Shown: in pieces, positions 1 to 12,889 of the stretch | Layout: each line of letters opens with the position of its first letter | Position numbering within the stretch: position 1 is the stretch's first letter | Assembly: GCF_963576615.1 (NCBI RefSeq) | Contig: NC_088717.1 | Span: forward strand, 58,640,749-58,704,748 | Length of the DNA stretch: 64,000 nt | Direction: 5' to 3' | DNA from: Watersipora subatra | Lineage: Eukaryota; Bryozoa; Gymnolaemata; Cheilostomatida; Watersiporidae | Notes under the pieces: generated by a model | Told to the model about the DNA's origin: nothing | What the model saw: only the letters and a program-made list of their open reading frames with translations | The model's database searches: none | Translations under genes and position numbers: made by a program

Positions 1-740
1 AATATTGTTATACCAGAGGGTTCAATACTTCCTTAATAAGAGATGTAATATTGTTATAGTAAGGGATGCAATACTTCCTTAGTAAGAGATGTAACATTGT
101 TATACCAAGGAGTGCAATACTTTCTCAATAAGAGATGTAATATTGTTATACTAGAGGGTGTAATACTTCTTTAATAAGAGATGTAATATTGTTATACTAG
201 GGGGTGTCATACTTCCTTAATAAGAGATGTAATATTGTTATACTAGGGGGTGTCATACTTCCTTAATAAGAGATGTAATATTGTTATAGTAAGGGATGCA
301 ATACTTCCTTAGTAAGAGATGTAACATTGTTATACCAAGGAGTGCAATACTTCCTCAATAAAAGATGTAATATTGTTATACTAGAGGGTGTAATACTTCC
401 TTAATAAGAGATGTAATATTGTTATACTAGGGGTGTCATACTTCCTTAATAAGAGATGTAATATTGTTATACCAAGGGGTGTCATACTTCCTTAATAAGA
501 GATGCAATATTGTTATACTAGGGGGTGTCATACTTCCTTAATAAGAGATGTAATATTGTTATAGTAAGGGATGCAATACTTCCTTAGTAAGAGATGTAAC
601 ATTGTTATACCAAGGAGTGCAATACTTCCTCAATAAGAGATGTAATATTGTTATACTAGAGGGTGTAATACTTCCTCAATAAAAGATGTAATATTGTTAT
701 ACCAAGGAGTGCAATACGTCCTCAATAAGATATGTAATAC
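1..740. repeat. 46-bp minisatellite, about 16 copies
   Basis: Head-to-tail units of 46 bp, each containing AATATTGTTATAC, a variable AGGGGGTGTCATACTTCC-like middle and AATAAGAGATGT. Sub-variants recur in the same order (TATAGTAAGGGATGC, then TATACCAAGGAGTGC, then TATACTAGAGGGTG), so blocks of several units were duplicated together. The array begins at or before the window edge. No coding frame is supported. Confidence 0.95.
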
Positions 741-974
741 TGCTATAACAATCAGCATAAAAGCATCTCAAGAATAATTAAAGTCTTTTTCAGAGGTTGG
801 GCAGACCTTTTTATTCAGAAATAAATGTAATAATTTTATGAGTAAATACCAACAGCAAGTTAGAGGAGTTGGTTGTAGATCAGCCCAACATAAAAGAAAT
901 TCAGGGGAGGCATTGCTAGATTCGTCAATACATGTACATATATGTACATATATGTACATGTCATATAATTTCAG

Positions 975-1154
975 GGCTTCATCGATGTAATATATGTTTG
1001 TGCAATGAAGTGGGCAGGAAAGCCACTAGCTTTGAATAACAACGAGTCTGAACATGAAGATTCAGCTGGTACAGAATCGTTAGATCATGCATCTGATGCT
1101 AATGAAGTGGACTCAACTCCTATACTCAAGTCTTCAGTTTACTCAATACAATAA
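975..1154 (+). CDS. Possible terminal coding exon of an unidentified gene
   Basis: A good splice acceptor (ATATAATTTCAG, AG at 973-974) is followed by an open frame of 59 codons ending in TAA at 1152-1154. It starts GFIDVIYVCAMKWAGKPLAL, then turns polar and acidic (NNNESEHEDSAGTES) and ends in SSVYSIQ. An AATAAA at 1150-1155 overlaps the stop codon and could serve as the poly(A) signal. The start has the look of a membrane segment followed by a cytoplasmic tail, which is inference only. I do not recognise the family. Upstream exons would lie left of the window, across the minisatellite. A chance open frame of this length is possible in such DNA. Confidence 0.35.
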   Translation, partial: GFIDVIYVCAMKWAGKPLALNNNESEHEDSAGTESLDHASDANEVDSTPILKSSVYSIQ

Positions 1155-1435
1155 AGTATCGATAAACTGAAGTTAGATCTAACAAACAAAAATGTTCAAC
1201 TTTTGTACAATTTTACCATTAACTTCAATTCATGGTCTGTAGCAAGGGTTTTATGCCTTTGAGCGACTCTCTGTTGATGTCTTTTTACCTCCGACATATT
1301 TACCTGCTGTTATTATTATTGTTACTATTGTTTTAATGAGATTCCTGTAAACCATTCTGATCAATATAAATCTCTGACTAATTGAACAAGTGCTTGTCTT
1401 GAATACTGCATTACTGTTCTAGGATTGAGGCATGC

Positions 1436-1577
1436 ACTTGCTTTAAATAGTAGCCCTCTTGCTTTCCTTGTCTACCACCACTATATCTGGTTGGTTTGCT
1501 AGGACATGCTTGTCAGTTCGGATGTAGAAGTCCCAGAGGATCTTAGCGCGGTCATTTTCATTGACCTTACCAGGAAA
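1436..1577 (-). mobile_element. Inverted duplicate of a LINE C-terminal segment
   Basis: The reverse complement of this stretch matches about 2050-2190 almost base for base (shared runs include GGTCAATGAAAATGACCGCG and GGACTTCTACATCCGAACTG). It is therefore an inverted partial copy of the neighbouring retrotransposon fragment. It is cut off at the (TA)n tract starting near 1579. Confidence 0.85.
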
Positions 1578-1578
<1 letters not shown>

Positions 1579-1615
<37 letters not shown>

Positions 1616-1616
1616 G

Positions 1617-1648
<32 letters not shown>

Positions 1649-1988
1649 TGAAAAATTATTGCGAAAAAAGTAAACTTTTAGTATTTGAGTTACAAATTTG
1701 TTTCGTGCGAAGCACTCCTCAGACGCAATTGTACTAAATTTGCGTTACAATTGTATTTTAGTACAATTGCGTCTGAGGAGTGCTTCGCACAAAACAAATT
1801 TGTAACGCAAATACTAAAAGTTTACTTTTTTCGCAATAATTTTTCAAATATTTCATACTCCACTAATAATCTTTTAGGTTTTTAGTGTAGAGTTCTCTTT
1901 TTATATGCTTTTGCACTTGCTTTTAGTTAATATATATATATATATATATATATCATATATCATATATCATATATCATATATCATATCA
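1579..1988. repeat. Hairpin MITE (1645-1850) set in TA-rich microsatellites
   Basis: Two arms of about 90 bp (1645-1736 and 1758-1850) are inverted copies of each other: TATTTGAAAAATTATTGCGA at the left pairs with the right end, and the innermost arm has CAATTGCGTCTGAGGAGTGC. The loop is about 20 bp. Alternating TA tracts flank it at 1579-1645 and 1928-1988, consistent with insertion at TA. No internal coding sequence. Confidence 0.85.
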
Positions 1989-1989
1989 T

Positions 1990-2460
1990 GTCGCAGGTGT
2001 TGTGTATAGAAGTCTATGTGATGAGTATGGCCTTAATAAACCACAACACTGGTGGGAAGCTCCTGGTAAGGTCAATGAAAATGACCGCGCTAAGATCCTC
2101 TGGGACTTCTACATCCGAACTGACAAGCATGTCCTAGCAAACCAACTAGATATAGTGGTGGTAGACAAGGAAAACAAGAGGGCTACTGTAATAGATATAG
2201 CAGTACCCAATGACTGCTATATAGACAGCAAAGAAAAAGAAAAGGTAGAGAAATATCTCCCTCTTGGAGAAGAGATTGAAAAATGCTGGGATGTAAGAAC
2301 AACTGTAATCCCAGTAGTCATTGGGGCACTGGGCGCAATAACACCGGAGCATAAAATGTGGCTTGCCCAAATACCAACAGCAATCAACTCAGGTGAGTTG
2401 CAGAAAAGTGCGCTACTGGGAACAGCTAAGATCTTGAGGCGAGTGCTTGTAGTTGTAGTT
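1990..2460 (+). pseudogene. Non-LTR retrotransposon (LINE) C-terminal fragment
   Basis: The frame reads from about HVAGVVYRSLCDEYGLN to KSALLGTAKILRRVL near 2457. It contains LANQLDIVVVDKENKRATVI followed by DIAVPNDCYID, then TTVIPVVIGALGAITPEHK. From knowledge of the family, this is the conserved C-terminal region downstream of the reverse transcriptase in a widespread class of animal LINEs; the D-x(n)-ID-VAVP-D pattern resembles a restriction-like endonuclease. The frame stays open to 2562, but similarity ends near 2460. The reverse transcriptase core and the 5' end are missing, and no ATG begins the frame (GTG at 2002). This is a 5'-truncated dead copy. Confidence 0.8.
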
Positions 2461-2599
2461 GGGGTATTGAACGTCACCCTTGGCTGTTGCATTCTTAGGT
2501 TTGTCGTTTCGAACCAGCTGGTGCTCCAGATGTGTTTTTGCCATGTCTACGAGAGACATTAGAACAAAGTAATGACACCCAAACTTCCCCATCGTCAAT

Positions 2600-4640
2600 G
2601 TATGTGGCAATACATTCATTCTCGCTCATCGATGTCTAGTGGTGATCCGTGGCTACTTCGAATTTTTATGAGTTGGTTACATCATCTAATTAATCCATTG
2701 TGAATCTTTGCGAGTTTTAATGTAAGGAATCATAAAATATTTATCGCAGCAGTCTCTACATTTCTTGCGACAATATCTAGGTAGACGCAATTCAATGCAT
2801 CATGTTTTATTCATGATGTTTTCAAAGGCCGTATAATTAGCATTATGCTGAGGTTTCATTGGTTGAAGCTACTGCATTTATTCCTAGCGCTCTGCGCAGC
2901 TCCCATGGAGCCGTGTCAAATGTCATGCGCATAGCGGGACAAGATATTGTGTATTCATGGAAACTTTGATGGAGAACAAGCTATACCCTCGGGAGACAGC
3001 AAGGTGACTAAGCCAAGATTTATAAAAAAAGAGTGCGACAACGGAGGATCAGTGGCAGTGAACAAGTCTCACCCCCTGCATAGTACATTCACCATTTATA
3101 TACAAACCATATTCTACCCATCAATCTAAGATAAGTCATTGTAAAGACAACTCCTAACAGAAGACCAAAACCAGCAGATGCCGTTCCTTATCAAAATCCA
3201 ATTTTCATTTTCGCTTTTATTGAGGGAGTTAAAATCTCTCTACAACAAAACTCACTGCATCAATATAGTAGTTAGTATGTGAAAAATATATGTCTATGAA
3301 TCCCACCACAGGTTTCATAGAATTAAAACTAGAAAGTCTATAAGTCTGGTGAGGAGCAAGTAGATGTGGGAAAATAATTCAAGCGCTTTACAAGCGACTG
3401 TAAGCGATTCAAATGGTTATTACTTATTAGCCAACTGTTGTTGACATATCTGGAGCAGATAACTTCTAATTGTTTTATTCAAATTTTGGTCAGATTGTTC
3501 TTGGAAATCCTTTGTTTGATTTTTTAACAGAAGTAGTTAAAATATCTAATGCCATGTTTTTGTAATCACTGTCAAAGTTCTTTTTTACCCGGAATGCAAC
3601 AATTATCTGCAAAAATCAGTTTATCAGTTAAAAGCAATATAGTGCAGTCAAACTATGATTGTCTGTAAGAAGTCATATTCTTCTGTAATAATATCCAAAA
3701 GGTTTTGAGCGGTTCATATTTAATAGAGCAATCAATACAGTTCTCACTGGAATTATGCTTATGTGTGACAACTCCAAGTATGTCGCACCACAAATGTTTC
3801 ATGGATATTTTACTGTATTTTCTTGATGAATCAGTACTATTCTGATACTAGAAAGTTTTTGCATGGTAAAAGATATTAATGGAAACCACTGAGGCACGTC
3901 GCCATGATAAGGCTTTTAATTCAAGTAGCAAGATACATATGAATAAGCCTGCATACAGTATTATTTGAAAGTTTATTGCGGGAAGAGTGTTACTCTGAAT
4001 TCTGCTATGTAAATGGGTCGACCACAAGGGGTTAAGCAATGCACATATTTATAGGCATAAGCCTTTCGTTGACATTTGCTATATCATTTGGTCAAATGTT
4101 TATGTGGCACTTGGCTGGCCTTCAGGCTTCATGTACTTGAACGGTGCATAAGTGTTTTGGGACAAGTTTTTAAACAAATGAAAATCTTAATATTTAAAAT
4201 GTCCCAAAAAATAATATCAGATGTCCATGTTTATATTATAATATCTGATATCTGATATATACATCAGATACATAAGAGAAGCCTGAACAAGTCTTTTATG
4301 CTTTCTTAACCAGAATGGGGAAAGAAATTAAAATAAGAAAAACATGGAAACTTATGCTTCTATTTACAATTGCCATACTGGCCTCAAAACTACAAATCAC
4401 TAAGTTAAACCAGAATAATTACTTAGAAGAAAGAAGTCGTTCGACATGCAACATTACTAATTATGGCAAGAACTTGCTCTTGTAAATAACAGAAATTTTC
4501 ATGACTGCTTGGAAAGAATAGCGAATTGACGTGTTCTGATAAAAATGGATTAAGGATTTACTAACTGGATAATGTTATTTAATGTTACTGCGTGAAGCCA
4601 CTGACCTCTTGACTCTTTTCAGCTTATCAACCAAATATAA
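2600..4640. other. No gene seen
   Basis: AT-rich sequence with no supported exons. The only small structures are short degenerate ATCTGATAT inverted repeats around 4230-4270. The few open frames are short and lack splice or homology support. Confidence 0.6.
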
Positions 4641-4654
4641 CACTACATGTAGTT

Positions 4655-6487
4655 CATTACTACTCTATCACTGACCACCTCTCTCTACTCTATCACTGAC
4701 CACCTCTCTCTAGTCTATCACTGACTACCTCTCTCTACTCTATCACTGACCACCTCTCTACTCTATCACTGACCACCTCTCTAGTCTATCACTGACCACC
4801 TCTCTCTACTCTATCACTGACCAACTCTCTACTCTATCACTGACCACCTCTCTCTAGTCTATCACTGACCACCTCTCTCTACTCTATTACTGACTACCTC
4901 TCTCTACTCTATCACTGACCACCTCTCTCTAGTCTATCACTGACTACCTCTCTCTACTCTATCACTGACCACCTCTCTCTACTCTATCACTGACTACCTC
5001 TCTCTAGTCTATCACTGACCACCTCTCTCTACTCTACCACTGACCACCTCTCTACTCTATCACTGACTACCTCTCTCTACTCTATCACTGACCACCTCTC
5101 TACTCTATCACTGACCCCCTCTCTCTACTCTATCACTGACCACCTCTCTACTCTATCACTGACCACCTCTCTCTACTCTATCACTGACCACCTCTCTACT
5201 CTACCACTGACCACCTCTCTACTCTATCACTGACTACCTCTCTCTAGTCTATCACTGACCACCTCTCTCTACTCTATCACTGACCACCTCTCTCTACTCT
5301 ATCACTGAGTACCTCTCTCTAGTCTATCACTGACCACCTCTCTACTGTATCACTGACTACCTCTCTTTAGTCTATCACTGACCACCTCTCTCTACTCTAT
5401 CACTGACCACCTCTCTACTCTATCACTGACTACCTCTCTCTAAACTATTACTGACCACCTCTCTCTAGTCTATCACTGACTACCTCTCTCTAGTCTATCA
5501 CTGACCACCTCTCTCTACTCTATCACTGACCACCTCTCTCTAGTCTATCACTGACTACCTCTCTCTACTCTATCACTGACCACCTCTCTACTCTATCACT
5601 GACCACCTCTCTAGTCTATCACTGACCACCTCTCTCTACTCTATCACTGACCAACTCTCTACTCTATCACTGACCACCTCTCTCTAGTCTATCACTGACC
5701 ACCTCTCTCTACTCTATTACTGACTACCTCTCTCTACTCTATCACTGACCACCTCTCTCTAGTCTATCACTGACTACCTCTCTCTCTACTCTATCACTGA
5801 CCACCTCTCTCTACTCTATCACTGACTACCTCTCTCTAGTCTATCACTGACCACCTCTCTCTACTCTACCACTGACCACCTCTCTACTCTATCACTGACT
5901 ACCTCTCTCTACTCTATCACTGACCACCTCTCTACTCTATCACTGACCCCCTCTCTCTACTCTATCACTGACCACCTCTCTACTCTATCACTGACCACCT
6001 CTCTCTACTCTATCACTGACCACCTCTCTACTCTACCACTGACCACCTCTCTACTCTATCACTGACTACCTCTCTCTAGTCTATCACTGACCACCTCTCT
6101 CTACTCTATCACTGACCACCTCTCTCTACTCTATCACTGAGTACCTCTCTCTAGTCTATCACTGACCACCTCTCTACTGTATCACTGACTACCTCTCTTT
6201 AGTCTATCACTGACCACCTCTCTCTACTCTATCACTGACCACCTCTCTACTCTATCACTGACTACCTCTCTCTAAACTATTACTGACCACCTCTCTCTAG
6301 TCTATCACTGACTACCTCTCTCTAGTCTATCACTGACCACCTCTCTCTACTCTATCACTGACTACATCTCTCTAAACTATCACTGACCACCTCTCGCTAG
6401 TCTATCACTGACTACCTCTTTCTACTCTATCACTGACTACCTCTCTCTACTCTACCACTGACCACCTCTCTACTCCATCACTGACCA
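4655..6487. repeat. 25/23-bp minisatellite array with ~831-bp higher-order unit
   Basis: Monomers read CTCTATCACTGACCACCTCT plus CTCTA (25 bp) or a shorter 23-bp version, with ACT/AGT and CCA/CTA variants. Rare variants recur about 830-832 bp apart (CCAACTCTCT near 4821 and 5651; ACTGAGTACC near 5306 and 6138; TAAACTATTACTG near 5441 and 6273). A block of about 33 monomers was therefore duplicated as a unit. Confidence 0.95.
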
Positions 6488-6761
6488 TCAAAATCTGACA
6501 AGGACTTCTGATAATGACAATCTTGAGACCTTTGCTTGACACGACAGGAAAAAGTCTATGCATAAGCAAACATGGCACTGGATGGGTCAATATACACGAT
6601 GAAGGAGCTCAGAAGGTGGAGGCTTTCGATAGATTACAAACTGTATCAACATAAGGAGCACACTGTATTCACTCCTATTGTTGCCATGTCCCAGTGACAG
6701 GAACTATTGTTACCTTATCCACACATGTAATCAATGCTCGCGCATACATCAGAGAGCCTTG

Positions 6762-7068
6762 TAATAACGACTGACCTGACCCATGATTAGCAAGTACCTG
6801 CTACAGGGTGACTCGACCCATGACTAGCAAGTACCTGCTACAGGGTGACTTGACCCATGACTAGCAAGTACCTGCTACAGGTTGACTCGACCCATGACTA
6901 GCAAGTACCTGCTACAGGGTGACTTGACCCATGACTAGCAAGTACCTGCTAAAGGGTGATTCGACTCATGACTAGCAAGTACCTGCTACAGGGTGACTCG
7001 ACCCATGACTAGCAAGTCCTTGTTACAGGGTGACTCGACTCATGACTAGCAAGTACCTGCTACAGGGT
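6762..7068. repeat. 37-bp minisatellite, about 8 copies
   Basis: The unit is GACCCATGACTAGCAAGTAC followed by CTGCTACAGGGTGACTC. Copies are nearly identical (a few C/T changes and one AGTCCTTGTT variant). It ends at CAGGGTATCATTAATT. Confidence 0.95.
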
Positions 7069-7119
7069 ATCATTAATTAAAACTCCCTAAAAACAAAAAT
7101 AAAATGCTACTCTCTCTCA

Positions 7120-7221
<102 letters not shown>

Positions 7222-7334
7222 ATCTCTCTCTATCCTTTGCTTCCTTTTCATACATCTTATCCCCTTCTCATTTCCTTCTCCCTTCCCCTCTCTTTTTTTA
7301 CTTCCTTTGTTTCTTTTTTGCTCTCATTTTTGAG

Positions 7335-8570
7335 CATTTTCTCTAATACTTCGTTTTCAGAAGACTGCTTAAATTACATGAAGGGACAACTCCGATGTGG
7401 TTGCATGATAGGAACTTTACTGCATTAGCCTTGATCAGATATTGCTTAGACCAATTGGTCAATACTTGGAAATTTTCATGTCACTAACAGAAACTAATGA
7501 GCAGTAAAAGGTTCCTTCCTAGATAGCACACGCCGACAAAACTGTTAATTGTGTAGCAACCTCAAATATTGCTACAGACATCATCCAATCAAGTAAAGTA
7601 AGTCTCTACTGATTGCCATTGTACATCAATTTAAATTATTGGAATCTCTCACATGCTCAAGAACCATGTACATCTATGAATTTAGGATTACTTTGAGTCA
7701 CCAATACCTGGGAGTTTTTTTCCCTTACACACACTGTTCATAGTCTTCCAATTCAGTTTCATCAGCTATTGTTGTGTGGAAATAATGTTTTTACAAAAAT
7801 GGCTATCATAGTATTAAGAAGGTCAAAGGTGTTAATTAAGCGTTGAAAAACTAGCAAGTGTCACACTTGCCACCTAAAAGGTTATGATGCCACTGTAAAA
7901 ACATCATGGTCAAACAATTCCAAACTTTTGCAGTTGTCCTACAAGTTTACATTACTTTTGCAATTATTCCAAATGTTTGTTTTTTGTTGATGTATTAGGA
8001 GATTTTTGCATTCTCTCAACATTATGTTGCTTTAAAAGGGTTTGCAGCCTTTATGGCTCCAACAACTAGAGCCAACAATACAGACCATGAGCTCACCAAT
8101 TTTAAAATTAGCGGTCTTTCTGAATGCGATGCTTGCACTTAACTTACTTCGGTAGTTAAAGGGAGATAACAAGTTGATCATAAACATTTTATCTCTGAAA
8201 GTCTAACAAATTATTTTTGCGACATAAAACTAGTTCTTTAAGATTAAAAGACTTTGAGCATACCAACTCAATATGTCTCTGAGAGCCACTCTACTCACTT
8301 CTCTACACCGAAGACTTTAAAATAGACAACTCATATTTATATAATCATGATTGCGGATAGACTATTATAGCCTGCTATAATAGCAGACATATTTCTCAGC
8401 CTCCACTCTCATCTAGTCTTAATAACTTCATGACTCAATATAAAAAAGGTTAAACTAAAGATATTTTGAGCGCAGTTTGTGTTGTAAGAGTTTTTGCTTT
8501 AGCCACTTTGCTTTTACCTGTCTTTGTATTGTACTTGTGTAATTCCTTCTATTACAAATACAAACAGATT
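7335..8570. other. No gene seen
   Basis: Unique-looking AT-rich sequence between two tandem arrays. I see no exon with coherent coding, no RNA gene and no clear element ends. Confidence 0.55.
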
Positions 8571-8593
8571 TAACAGGGCGGTGTGATCATAAA

Positions 8594-9750
8594 ATATAGC
8601 AGCAGGTGAGTGCTGTGAGTTGACAACAGGTTGGTGCTGTCAGTTGACAACAGGTTAGTGCTGTGAGTTGGCAACAGGTTGGTGCTGTCAGTTAACACCA
8701 GTTTAGCGCTGTGAGTTGACAACAGGAGAGTGCTGTGAGTTGACAACAGGTTAGTGCTGTCAGTTGACAACAGGTTGGTCCTGTCAGTTGATAACAGGTT
8801 AGTGCTGTCAGTTGACACCAGTTTAGCGCTGTGAGTTGACAACAGAAGAGTGCTGTCAGTTGACCACAGGTTAGTGATGTCAGTTGACAACAGGTTAATG
8901 CTGTCAGTTGACAACAGGTTAGTGATGTCAGTTGACAACAGGTTAATGCTGTCAGTTGACAACAGGTTGGTGCTGTCAGTTGACAACAGGTTGGTGCTGT
9001 CAGTTGACAACAGGTTGGTGCTGTCAGTTGACAACAGGTTAATGCTGCCAGTTGACACCAGTTTAGCGCTGTGAGTTGACAACAGGAGAGTGCTGTCAGT
9101 TGACAACAGGTTAGTGATGTCAGTTGACAACAGGTTAGTGCTGTCAGTTAACACCAGTTTAGCGCTGTGAGTTGACAACAGGAGAGTGCTGTGAGTTGAC
9201 AACAGGTTAGTGCTGTCAGTTGACAACAGGTTGGTCCTGTCAGTTGATAACAGGTTAGTGCTGTCAGTTGACACCAGTTTAGCGCTGTGAGTTGACAACA
9301 GAAGAGTGCTGTCAGTTGACCACAGGTTAGTGATGTCAGTTGACAACAGGTTAATGCTGTCAGTTGACAACAGGTTAGTGATGTCAGTTGACAACAGGTT
9401 AATGCTGTCAGTTGACAACAGGTTGGTGCTGTCAGTTGACAACAGGTTGGTGCTGTCAGTTGACAACAGGTTGGTGCTGTCAGTTGACAACAGGTTAATG
9501 CTGCCAGTTGACACCAGTTTAGCGCTGTGAGTTGACAACAGGAGAGTGCTGTCAGTTGACAACAGGTTAGTGATGTCAGTTGACAACAGGTTAATGCTGT
9601 CAGTTGACAACAGGTTAGTGATGTCAGTTGACAACAGGTTAATGCTGTCACCTGACAACAGGTTCGTGCTGTCAGTTGACAACAGGTTGGTTCTGTCAGT
9701 TGACAACAGGTTGGTTCTGTCAGTTGACAACAGGTTAGTGTTGTCAGTTA
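8594..9750. repeat. 24-bp minisatellite with 456-bp higher-order unit
   Basis: The unit is CAGTTGACAACAGGTTAGTG plus CTGT, with TTGGTGCTG, TTAATGCTG and CACCAGTTTAGCGCTG variants. The segment 8850-9074 is repeated exactly 456 bp later at 9306-9530 (19 monomers), and a third partial copy begins near 9546. Because the unit is a multiple of three, long open frames exist on both strands (for example LSTDSTNL on the minus strand). They are by-products of the repeat. Confidence 0.95.
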
Positions 9751-9759
9751 ACTAATGCA

Positions 9760-10190
9760 TTTACATATATGATAGAATTATCGCAAATAATTCATCTTCA
9801 CCATAAAACATGCATGAATTTGTTGTATGCTACGGAAAATACCAAACTATATTACCGATAACTAGGTGAGTACTTTCAAAACAAATGGAGTTATCTTCTA
9901 AGAACAGAAAAAGTTCTGCAAGTAGATCACCCGTTTAGCCGTATTATATACCGATTCAGTTTAGACATGCGTGTCTAGGTACGCAAGCATTAACAGACCA
10001 TTCTGATATGTATATAAGTATATGATAACGCCAAGATTTTAACCAGTATAATATGTAGCAAAGATATCAAGGGCTAAGAGTCCTGTTCAGCCTGGACTAA
10101 TGGAAAGGAAATAATGTAACACTATAATCATTCAGAAGTGCTAAAACAGAACACTAACTTATGCGAAGTGTATAGATCGAGCAGAATCAA
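9760..10190. other. No gene seen
   Basis: Short unique AT-rich spacer between two minisatellites, without exon or element signals. Confidence 0.55.
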
Positions 10191-10198
10191 ATAAATGA

Positions 10199-10456
10199 TA
10201 CCTGCAGTAGTATGGAGTAGATACCTGCAGTAGTATGGAGTAGATACCTGCAGTAGTATGGAGTAGATACCTGCAGTAGTATGGAGTAGATACCTGCAGT
10301 AGTATGGAGTAGATACCTGCAGTAGTATGGAGTAGATACCTGCAGTAGTATGGAGTAGATACCTGCAGTAGTATGGAGTAGATACCTGCAGTAGTATGGA
10401 GTAGATACCTGCAGTAGTATGGAGTAGATACCTGCAGTAGTATGGAGTAGATACCT
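10199..10456. repeat. 23-bp minisatellite, about 11 copies
   Basis: Nearly perfect copies of TACCTGCAGTAGTATGGAGT plus AGA. The homogeneity suggests recent expansion. Confidence 0.97.
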
Positions 10457-10516
10457 GCTTTGAATTTTTTTTTGTTGAATAAAGTTATGAGTCAAGTATG
10501 TAGTACAAAGGTTAGG

Positions 10517-12885
10517 TGGTCAGTGATAGACTAGAGAGAGGTGGTCAGTGATAGAGTAGAGAGGTGGTCAGTGGTAGAGTAGAGAGAGGTGGTCAGTGGT
10601 AGAGTAGAGAGAGGAAGTCAGTGATAGACTAGCGCGAGGTGGTCAGTGGTAGAGTAGAGAGAGGAAGTCAGTGATAGAGTAGAGAGAGGTGGTCAGTGAT
10701 AGAGTAGAGAGAGGTGGTCAGTGATAGAGTAGAGAGAGGTGGTCAGTGATAGACTAGAGAGAGGTAGTCAGTGATAGAGTAGAGAGAGTTGGTCAGTGAT
10801 AGAGTAGAGAGAGGTGGTCAGTGATAGAGTAGAGAGAGGTAGTTAATGATAGACTAGAGAGGGGTAGTCAGTGATAAACTAGTGCGAGGTGGTCAGTGGT
10901 AGAGTAGAGAGAGGTGGTCAGTGATAGAGTAGAGAGAGGTGGTCAGTGATAGACTAGAGAGAGGTGGTCAGGGATAGAGTAGAGAGAGGTAGTCAGTGAT
11001 AGAGTAGAGAGAGGTAGTCAGTGATAGAGTAGAGAGGTAGTCAGTGATAGAGTAGAGAGAAGTGGTCAGTGATAGACTAGAGAGAGGTAGTCAGTGATAG
11101 ACTAGAGAGAGGTGGTCAGTGATAGTGTAGAGAGGTAGTCAGTGATAGAGTAGAGAGAAGTGGTCAGTGATAGACTAGAGAGAGGTAGTCAGTGATAGAC
11201 TAGAGAGAGGTGGTCAGTGATAGACTAGAGAGAGGTGGTCAGTGATGGAGTAGAGAGGTGGTCAGTGGTAGAGTAGAGAGAGGTGGTCAGTGATAGAGTA
11301 GAGAGAGGTAGTCAGTGATAGACTAGCGTGAGGTGGTCAGTGGTAGAGTAGAGAGGTAGTCAGTGATAGAGTAGAGAGAAGTGGTCAGTGATAGACTAGA
11401 GAGAGGTAGTCAGTGATAGACTAGAGAGAGGTGGTCAGTGATAGTGTAGAGAGGTAGTCAGTGATAGAGTAGAGAGAAGTGGTCAGTGATAGACTAGAGA
11501 GAGGTAGTCAGTGATAGACTAGAGAGAGGTGGTCAGTGATAGACTAGAGAGAGGTGGTCAGTGATGGAGTAGAGAGGTGGTCAGTGGTAGAGTAGAGAGA
11601 GGTGGTCAGTGATAGAGTAGAGAGAGGTAGTCAGTGATAGACTAGCGTGAGGTGGTCAGTGGTAGAGTAGAGAGGTAGTCAGTGATAGAGTAGAGAGAAG
11701 TGGTCAGTGATAGACTAGAGAGAGGTAGTCAGTGATAGACTAGAGAGAGGTGGTCAGTGATAGTGTAGAGAGGTAGTCAGTGATAGAGTAGAGAGAAGTG
11801 GTCAGTGATAGACTAGAGAGAGGTAGTCAGTGATAGACTAGAGAGAGGTGGTCAGTGATAGACTAGAGAGAGGTGGTCAGTGATGGAGTAGAGAGGTGGT
11901 CAGTGGTAGAGTAGAGAGAGGTGGTCAGTGATAGAGTAGAGAGAGGTAGTCAGTGGTAGAGTAGAGAGGTGGTCAGTGATAGACTCGAGAGAGGTGGTCA
12001 GTGATAGAGTAGAGAGAGGTAGTCAGTGGTAGAATAGAGAGGCGGTCAGTGATGGAGTAGAGAGGTAGTCAGTGATAGAGTAGAGAGAGGTAGTCAGTGG
12101 TAGAGTAGAGAGGTGGTCAGTGATAGAGTAGAGAGAGGTGGTCAGTGGTAGAGTAGAGAGAGGTAGTCAGTGATAGAGTAGAGAGAGGTAGTCAGTGATA
12201 GAGTAGAGAGGTAGTCAGTGATAGAGTAGAGAGGTGGTCAGTGATAGAGTAGAGAGAGGTGGTCAGTGATAGAGTAGAGAGAGGTGGTCAGTGATAGACT
12301 AGAGAGAGGTGGTCAGTGATAGACTAGAGAGAGGTGGTCAGTGATGGAGTAGAGAGGTGGTCAGTGATAGAGTAGAGAGAGGTGGTCAGTGATAGACTAG
12401 AGAGAGTTGGTCAGTGATAGACTAGAGAGAGGTAGTCAGTGATAGAGTAGAGAGGTGGTCAGTGGTAGAGTAGAGAGAGGTAGTCAGTGATAGAGTAGAG
12501 AGGTGGTCAGTGATAGAGTAGAGAGACTTGGTCAGTGATAGACTAGAGGGAGGTGGTCAGTGATGGAGTAGAGAGGTGGTCAGTGATAGAGTAGAGAGAG
12601 GTGGTCAGTGATAGACTAGAGAGAGGTGGTCAGTGATAGAGTAGAGAGGTAGTCAGTGATAGAGTAGAGAGAGTTGGTCAGTGATAGACTAGAGAGAGGT
12701 AGTCAGTGATAGAGTAGAGAGTTGGTCAGTGGTAGAGTAGAGAGAGGTGGTCAGTGATAGAGTAGAGAGAGGTACTCAGTGATAGACTAGAGAGGTAGTC
12801 AGTGGTAGAGTAGAGAGGTGGTCAGTGATAGAGTAGAGAGAGGTGGTCAGTGGTAGAGTAGAGAGGTAGTCAGTGATAAACTAGA
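10517..12885. repeat. 25/23-bp minisatellite array, opposite orientation to 4655-6487
   Basis: The monomer GGTGGTCAGTGATAGAGTAG plus AGAGA is the reverse complement of the 4.7-6.5 kb monomer. A block of about 320 bp is repeated at least three times: the rare variant CAGTGATAGTGTAGAGAGG occurs near 11116, 11440 and 11757, with the same neighbours each time. Confidence 0.95.
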
Positions 12886-12889
12886 GAGT

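Noticed and set aside
1..740. The regular array considered as a CRISPR
   Set aside because: The 46-bp units are contiguous without unique spacers, and the DNA is eukaryotic. The same reasoning applies to the other minisatellites.
8570..9730. A 386-codon open frame (LSTDSTNL repeats) and shorter frames on both strands
   Set aside because: Produced by a 24-bp satellite whose period is a multiple of three. No start context, splice signals or homology.
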